The position numbers and the translations under genes were made by a program. The notes beneath the pieces were generated by a model, which searched no databases, had not been told where the DNA came from, and worked only from the letters and a program-made list of their open reading frames with translations. A DNA stretch of 64,000 bases from Locusta migratoria (taxonomy: Eukaryota; Arthropoda; Insecta; Orthoptera; Acrididae), in contig CM048744.1 of the NCBI GenBank assembly GCA_026315105.1, positions 351,231,168-351,295,167 on the forward strand. Reading direction: 5' to 3'. Positions 56,750 through 64,000 of this stretch are shown here, piece after piece. Each line of letters starts with the position of its first letter. Within the stretch, counting starts at the first letter, position 1.

Positions 56750-59700
56750 TAAATCAGGTGCTAGTCATTGATCATTGTTGGCATAAATATAAACCTTGTG
56801 ATGGAAACCGCTAGGTGTGAGTTCTAGTAGTTATGTATTATATATTACCTTGATGTATGGCTAGTCCCCACAATTTAAATCAGGCGCTAGTCATTGTTCA
56901 TTGTTGGCATAAATATAAACCTTGTAATGGAAACTGCTAGGTGTGAATTCATAGTAGTTATGTATTATATTACCTTGATGTACGGCTAGTCCCCACCATT
57001 TAAGTCAGGCGCTAGTCTTTGTTCATTGTTGGCATAAATATAAACCTTGTGATGGAAACTGCTAGGTGTGAGTTCTAGTAGTTATGTATTATATATTACC
57101 TTGATTTACGGCTAGTCCCCACAATTTAAATCAGGCGCTAGTTATTGTTCATTGTTGGCATAAATATAAACCTTGTAATGGAAACTGCTAGGTGTGAATT
57201 CATAGTAGTTATGTATTATATTACCTTGATGTACGGCTAGTCCCCACCATTAAAATCAGGCGCTAGTCATTGTTCATTGTTGGCATAAATATAAACCTTG
57301 TGATGGAAACTGCTAGGTGTGAGTTCTAGTAGTTATGTATTATATATTACCTTGATGTACGGCTAGTCCCCACAATTTAAATCAGGCGCCAGTCATTGTT
57401 CATTGTTGGCATAAATATAAACCTTGTAATGGAAACTGCTAGGTGTGAATTCTAGTAGTTATGTATTATATTACCTTGATGTACGGCTAGTCCCCACAAT
57501 TTAAATCAGGCGCTAGTCATTGATCATTGTTGGCATAAATATAAACCTTGTGATGGAAACTGCTAGGTGTGAATTCTAGTAGTTATGTATTACATTACCT
57601 TAATTACGGCTAGTCCCCACAATTTAAATCAGCCGCTAGTCATTGTTCATTGTTGGCATAAATATAAACCTTGTGATGGAAACTGCTAGGTGTGAATTCT
57701 AGTAGTTATGTATTATATTACCTTGATGTACGGCTAGTCCCCACAATTTAAATCAGGCGCTAGTCATTGTTCATTGTTAGCATAAATATAAACTTTGTGA
57801 TGGAAACTGCTAGGTGTGAATTCTAGTAGTTATGTATTATATTTCCTTGATGTACGGCTAGTCCCCACAATTTAAATCAGGCGCTAGTCATTGATCATTG
57901 TTGGCATAAATATAAACCTTGCGATGGAAACTGCTAGGTGTGAATTCTAGTAGTTATGTATTATATTACCTTGATGTACGGCTAGTCCCCACAATTTAAA
58001 TGCGGTGCTAGTCATTGTTCATTGTTGGCATAAATATAAACCTTGTGATGGAAACTGCTAGGTGTGAATTCTAGTAGTTATGTATTATATTACCTTGATG
58101 TACTGCTAGTCCCCACAATTTAAATCAGGTGCTAGTCATTGTTCATTGTTGGCATAAATATAAACCTTGTGATGGAAACTGCTAGGTGTGAATTCATAGT
58201 AGTTATGTATTATATTACCTTGATGTACGGCTAGTCACCACAATTTAAATCAGGTGCTAGTCATTGATCATTGTTGGCATAAATATAAACCTTGTGATGG
58301 AAACTGCTAGGTGTGAATTCTAGTAGTTATGTATTATATTTCCTTGATGTACGGCTAGTCCCCACAATTTAAATCAGGCGCTAGTCATTGATCATTGTTG
58401 GCATAAATATAAACCTTGCGATGGAAACTGCTAGGTGTGAATTCTAGTAGTTATGTATTATATTACCTTGATGTACGGCTAGTCACCACAATTTAAATCA
58501 GGTGCTAGTCATTGATCATTGTTGGCATAAATATAAACCTTGTGATGGAAACCGCTAGGTGTGAGTTCTAGTAGTTATGTATTATATATTACCTTGATGT
58601 ACGGCTAGTCCCCACAATTTAAATCAGGCGCTAATCATTGTTCATTGTTGGCATAAATATAAACCTTGTAATGGAAACTGCTAGGTGTGAATTCATAGTA
58701 GTTATGTATTATATTACCTTGATGTACGGCTAGTCCCCACCATTTAAATCAGGCGCTGGTCTTTGTTCATTGTTGGCATAAATATAAACCTTGTGATGGA
58801 AACTGCTAGGTGTGAGTTCTAGTAGTTATGTATTATATATTACCTTGATTTACGGCTAGTCCCCACAATTTAAATCAGGCGCTAGTTATTGTTCATTGTT
58901 GGCATAAATATAAACCTTGTAATGGAAACTGCTAGGTGTGAATTCATAGTAGTTATGTATTATATTACCTTGATGTACGGCTAGTCCCCACCATTAAAAT
59001 CAGGCGCTAGTCATTGTTCATTGTTGGCATAAATATAAACCTTGTGATGGAAACTGCTAGGTGTGAGTTCTAGTAGTTATGTATTATATATTACCTTGAT
59101 GTACGGCTAGTCCCCACAATTTAAATCAGGCGCTAGTCATTGTTCATTGTTGGCATAAATATAAACCTTGTAATGGAAACTGCTAGGTGTGAATTCTAGT
59201 AGTTATGTATTATATTACCTTGATGTACGGCTAGTCCCCACAATTTAAATCAGGTGCTAGTCATTGATCATTGTTGGCATAAATATAAACCTTGTGATGG
59301 AAACCGCTAGGTGTGAGTTCTAGTAGTTATGTATTATATATTACCTTGATGTACGGCTAGTCCCCACAATTTAAATCAGGCGCTAGTCATTGTTCATTGT
59401 TGGCATAAATATAAACCTTGTAATGGAAACTGCTAGGTGTGAATTCATAGTAGTTATGTATTATATTACCTTGATGTACGGCTAGTCCCCACCATTTAAG
59501 TCAGGCGCTAGTCTTTGTTCATTGTTGGCATAAATATAAACCTTGTGATGGAAACTGCTAGGTGTGAGTTCTAGTAGTTATGTATTATATATTACCTTGA
59601 TTTACGGCTAGTCCCCACAATTTAAATCAGGCGCTAGTTATTGTTCATTGTTGGCATAAATATAAACCTTGTAATGGAAACTGCTAGGTGTGAATTCATA

Positions 59701-61743
59701 GTAGTTATGTATTATATTACCTTGATGTACGGCTAGTCCCCACCATTAAAATCAGGCGCTAGTCATTGTTCATTGTTGGCATAAATATAAACCTTGTGAT
59801 GGAAACTGCTAGGTGTGAGTTCTAGTAGTTATGTATTATATATTACCTTGATGTACGGCTAGTCCCCACAATTTAAATCAGGCGCTAGTCATTGTTCATT
59901 GTTGGCATAAATATAAACCTTGTAATGGAAACTGCTAGGTGTGAATTCTAGTAGTTATGTATTATATTACCTTGATGTACGGCTAGTCCCCACAATTTAA
60001 ATCAGGCGCTAGTCATTGATCATTGTTGGCATAAATATAAACCTTGTGATGGAAACTGCTAGGTGTGAATTCTAGTAGTTATGTATTACATTACCTTAAT
60101 GTACGGCTAGTCCCCACAATTTAAATCAGCCGCTAGTCATTGTTCATTGTTGGCATAAATATAAACCTTGTGATGGAAACTGCTAGGTGTGAATTCTAGT
60201 AGTTATGTATTATATTACCTTGATGTACGGCTAGTCCCCACAATTTAAATCAGGCGCTAGTCATTGTTCATTGTTAGCATAAATATAAACTTTGTGATGG
60301 AAACTGCTAGGTGTGAATTCTAGTAGTTATGTATTATATTTCCTTGATGTACGGCTAGTCCCCACAATTTAAATCAGGCGCTAGTCATTGATCATTGTTG
60401 GCATAAATATAAACCTTGCGATGGAAACTGCTAGGTGTGAATTCTAGTAGTTATGTATTATATTACCTTGATGTACGGCTAGTCCCCACAATTTAAATGC
60501 GGTGCTAGTCATTGTTCATTGTTGGCATAAATATAAACCTTGTGATGGAAACTGCTAGGTGTGAATTCTAGTAGTTATGTATTATATTACCTTGATGTAC
60601 TGCTAGTCCCCACAATTTAAATCAGGTGCTAGTCATTGTTCATTGTTGGCATAAATATAAACCTTGTGATGGAAACTGCTAGGTGTGAATTCATAGTAGT
60701 TATGTATTATATTACCTTGATGTACGGCTAGTCACCACAATTTAAATCAGGTGCTAGTCATTGATCATTGTTGGCATAAATATAAACCTTGTGATGGAAA
60801 CTGCTAGGTGTGAATTCTAGTAGTTATGTATTATATTTCCTTGATGTACGGCTAGTCCCCACAATTTAAATCAGGCGCTAGTCATTGATCATTGTTGGCA
60901 TAAATATAAACCTTGCGATGGAAACTGCTAGGTGTGAATTCTAGTAGTTATGTATTATATTACCTTGATGTACGTCTAGTCACCACAATTTAAATCAGGT
61001 GCTAGTCATTGATCATTGTTGGCATAAATATAAACCTTGTGATGGAAACCGCTAGGTGTGAGTTCTAGTAGTTATGTATTATATATTACCTTGATGTACG
61101 GCTAGTCCCCACAATTTAAATCAGGCGCTAGTCATTGTTCATTGTTGGCATAAATATAAACCTTGTAATGGAAACTGCTAGGTGTGAATTCATAGTAGTT
61201 ATGTATTATATTACCTTGATGTACGGCTAGTCCCCACCATTTAAATCAGGCGCTGGTCTTTGTTCATTGTTGGCATAAATATAAACCTTGTGATGGAAAC
61301 TGCTAGGTGTGAGTTCTAGTAGTTATGTATTATATATTACCTTGATTTACGGCTAGTCCCCACAATTTAAATCAGGCGCTAGTTATTGTTCATTGTTGGC
61401 ATAAATATAAACCTTGTAATGGAAACTGCTAGGTGTGAATTCATAGTAGTTATGTATTATATTACCTTGATGTACGGCTAGTCCCCACCATTAAAATCAG
61501 GCGCTAGTCATTGTTCATTGTTGGCATAAATATAAACCTTGTGATGGAAACTGCTAGGTGTGAGTTCTAGTAGTTATGTATTATATATTACCTTGATGTA
61601 CGGCTAGTCCCCACAATTTAAATCAGGCGCTAGTCATTGTTCATTGTTGGCATAAATATAAACCTTGTAATGGAAACTGCTAGGTGTGAATTCTAGTAGT
61701 TATGTATTATATTACCTTGATGTACGGCTAGTCCCCACAATTT
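56750..61743. repeat. Higher-order repeat: about 2497-bp block, two copies in tandem
   Basis: Rare variants repeat at 2496-2497 bp, equal to 20 monomers: TAAGTCAGGC at 57001 and 59497; GTTAGCATAAATATAAACTT at 57776 and 60273; TGCGGTGCTA at 58001 and 60498; TACTGCTAGT at 58101 and 60598. The offset changes from 2496 to 2497 because the first copy lacks one base in TTAATTACGGC at about 57602. TGCGGTGCTA appears once more at 62367, 15 monomers further on. Confidence 0.85.
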
Positions 61744-64000
61744 AAATCAGGCGCTAGTCATTGATCATTGTTGGCATAAATATAAACCTTGTGATGGAAA
61801 CTGCTAGGTGTGAATTCTAGTAGTTATGTATTACATTACCTTAATGTACGGCTAGTCCCCACAATTTAAATCAGCCGCTAGTCATTGTTCATTGTTGGCA
61901 TAAATATAAACCTTGTGATGGAAACTGCTAGGTGTGAATTCTAGTAGTTATGTATTATATTACCTAGATGTACTGCTAGTCCCCACAATTAAAATCAGGC
62001 GCTAGTCATTGTTCATTGTTGGCATAAATATAAACCTTGTGATGGAAACTGCTAGGTGTGAATTCTAGTAGTTATGTATTATATTACCTTGATGTACGGC
62101 TAGTCCCCACAATTTAAATCAGGCGCTAGTCATTGTTCATTGTTGGCATAAATATAAACTTTGTGATGGAAACTGCTAGGTGTGAATTCTAGTAGTTATG
62201 TACTATATTTCCTTGATGTACGGCTAGTCCCCACAATTTAAATCAGGCGCTAGTCATTGATCATTGTTGGCATAAATATAAACCTTGCGATGGAAACTGC
62301 TAGGTGTGAATTCTAGTAGTTATGTATTATATTACCTTGATGTACGGCTAGTCCCCACAATTTAAATGCGGTGCTAGTCATTGTTCATTGTTGGCATAAA
62401 TATAAACCTTGTGATGGAAACTGCTAGGTGTGAATTCTAGTAGTTATGTATTATATTACCTTGATGTACGGCTAGTCCCCACAATTTAAATCAGGTGCTA
62501 GTCATTGTTCATTGTTGGCATAAATATAAACCTTGTGATGGAAACTGCTAGGTGTGAATTCATAGTAGTTATGTATTATATTACCTTGATGTACGGCTAG
62601 TCACCACAATTTAAATCAGGTGCTAGTCATTGATCATTGTTGGCATAAATATAAACCTTGTGATGGAAACTGCTAGGTGTGAGTTCTAGTAGTTATGTAT
62701 TATATATTACCTTGATGTACGGCTAGTCCCCACAATTTAAATCAGGCGCTAGTCATTGTTCATTGTTGGCATAAATATAAACCTTGTAATGGAAACTGCT
62801 AGGTGTGAATTCATAGTAGTTATGTATTATATTACCTTGATGTACGGCTAGTCCCCACCATTTAAATCAGGCGCTAGTCATTGTTCATTGTTGGCATAAA
62901 TATAAACCTTGTGATGGAAACTGCTAGGTGTGAGTTCTAGTAGTTATGTATTATATATTACCTTGATGTACGGCTAGTCCTCACAATTTAAATCAGGCGC
63001 TAGTCATTGTTCATTGTTGGCATAAATATAAACCTTGTAATGGAAACTGCTAGGTGTGAATTCATAGTAGTTATGTATTATATTACCTTGATGTACGGCT
63101 AGTCCCCACCATTAAAATCAGGCGCTAGTCGTTGTTCATTGTTGGCATAAATATAAACCTTGTGATGGAAACTGCTAGGTGTGAGTTCTAGTAGTTATGT
63201 ATTATATATTACCTTGATGTACAGGTAGTCCCCACAATTTAAATAAGGCGCTAGTCATTGTTCATTGTTGGTATAAATATAAAACTTGCGATGGAAACTG
63301 CTAGGTGTGAATTCTAGTAGTTATGTATTATATTACCTTGATGTACGGCTAGTCCCCACAATTTAAATCAGGCGCTAGTCATTGTTCATTGTTGGCATAA
63401 ATATAAACCTTGTGATGGAAACTGCTAGGTGTGAATTCTAGTAGTTATGTATTATATTACCTTGATGTACGGCTAGTCCCCACAATTTAAATCAGGCGCT
63501 AGTCATTGTTCATTGTTGGCATAAATATAAACCTTGTGATGGAAACTGCTAGGTGTGAATTCTAGTAGTTATGTATTATATTACCTTGATGTACGGCTAG
63601 TCCCCACAATTTAAATCAGGTGCTAGTCATTGTTCATTGTTGGCATATATATAAACCTTGTGATGGAAACTGCGAGGTGTGAATTCATAGTAGTTATGTA
63701 TTATATTACCTTGATGTACGGCTAGTCACCACAATTTAAATCAGGTGCTAGTCATTGATCATTGTTGGCATAAATATAAACCTTGTGATGGAAACTGCTA
63801 GGTGTGAGTTCTAGTAGTTATGTATTATATATTACCTTGATGTACGGCTAGTCCCCACAATTTAAATCAGGCGCTAGTCATTGTTCATTGTTGGCATAAA
63901 TATAAACCTTGTAATGGAAACTGCTAGGTGTGAATTCATAGTAGTTATGTATTATATTACCTTGATGTACGGCTAGTCCCCACAATTTAAATCAGGCGCT

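Larger units (their letters stand above)
38052..64000. repeat. Satellite DNA array, 124-126 bp monomer, about 208 copies
   Basis: A head-to-tail array in one orientation fills the rest of the window. Successive GTTGGCATA landmarks lie 124-126 bp apart (for example 38077, 38201, 38327, 38452, 38577). Landmarks of each monomer, in order, are GTTGGCATAAATATAAACC, GATGGAAACTGCTAGGTGTG, TAGTAGTTATGTATTA, CTTGATGTACGGCTAGTC, CACAATTTAAATCAGG, and GCTAGTCATTG. Three length classes are seen: A (GAGTTCT with TATATATTACC, 126 bp), B (GAATTCAT with TATATTACC, 125 bp) and C (GAATTCT with TATATTACC, 124 bp). B and C carry an EcoRI site that A lacks. No frame of 60 codons exists in it, because of stops and because 124 and 125 are not multiples of three. 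It runs out of the window to the right. Confidence 0.97.

Noticed and set aside
38052..64000. CRISPR array
   Set aside because: There are no unique spacers; the whole 124-126 bp unit is repeated. The setting is a eukaryotic genome with SINEs and LINEs.
38052..64000. Repeats coding for a protein
   Set aside because: No open frame of meaningful length exists in the array and monomer lengths shift the frame.
38052..64000. Centromere
   Set aside because: A large satellite with higher-order structure is compatible, but nothing in the sequence shows centromere function; heterochromatic blocks elsewhere look the same.

Overview
The window reads as intergenic DNA from a large, repeat-rich animal genome, most likely an insect and, from recalled resemblance of its SINE and LINE families, probably an orthopteran (grasshopper or locust). 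That assignment is an inference from memory, not proven by the sequence. I found no intact host protein-coding gene, no rRNA and no functional tRNA gene. The few reading frames that can be recognised are broken pieces of transposable elements.

Layout. Positions 1-37983 are a graveyard of nested mobile elements. They include Tc1-like transposons (about 498-737, 10515-11895 and 14900-15357), a mariner (16424-17490), a THAP-domain P-element-like unit (3527-4562), an internally deleted piggyBac (36267-37455), a Mutator-like transposase remnant (21904-22340), a 699-bp TA-flanked TIR element (22701-23399), at least three families of non-LTR retrotransposon, a Penelope-like element with a GIY-YIG domain (34745-35535), a solo LTR (32540-32965), and about a dozen tRNA-derived SINE copies. 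Nesting gives a relative order of insertion. A piggyBac sits in a SINE, a solo LTR sits in an older repeat, a foldback element sits in the mariner, a SINE pair sits in a LINE, and a LINE is cut by two different SINEs.

From about 38052 to the right edge (about 25.9 kb, running out of the window) is one uninterrupted satellite array of a roughly 124-126 bp monomer, about 208 copies, all in the same orientation. Three monomer length classes are visible. Higher-order duplications are directly visible: an 11-monomer block of 1366 bp repeated back to back, and a 20-monomer block of about 2497 bp repeated back to back. The left edge carries a one-base-shorter monomer variant and lies about 70 bp from the poly-A tail of a SINE.

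The elements do not form a pathway. The most unusual signals are the multi-scale satellite, and a set of sites (16964-17114, 18605, 34155, and weaker ones) resembling the conserved core of hammerhead ribozymes. One pair of these lies on the two arms of a foldback element that inserted with a 14-bp target-site duplication. I did not find evidence of a new multi-gene system.
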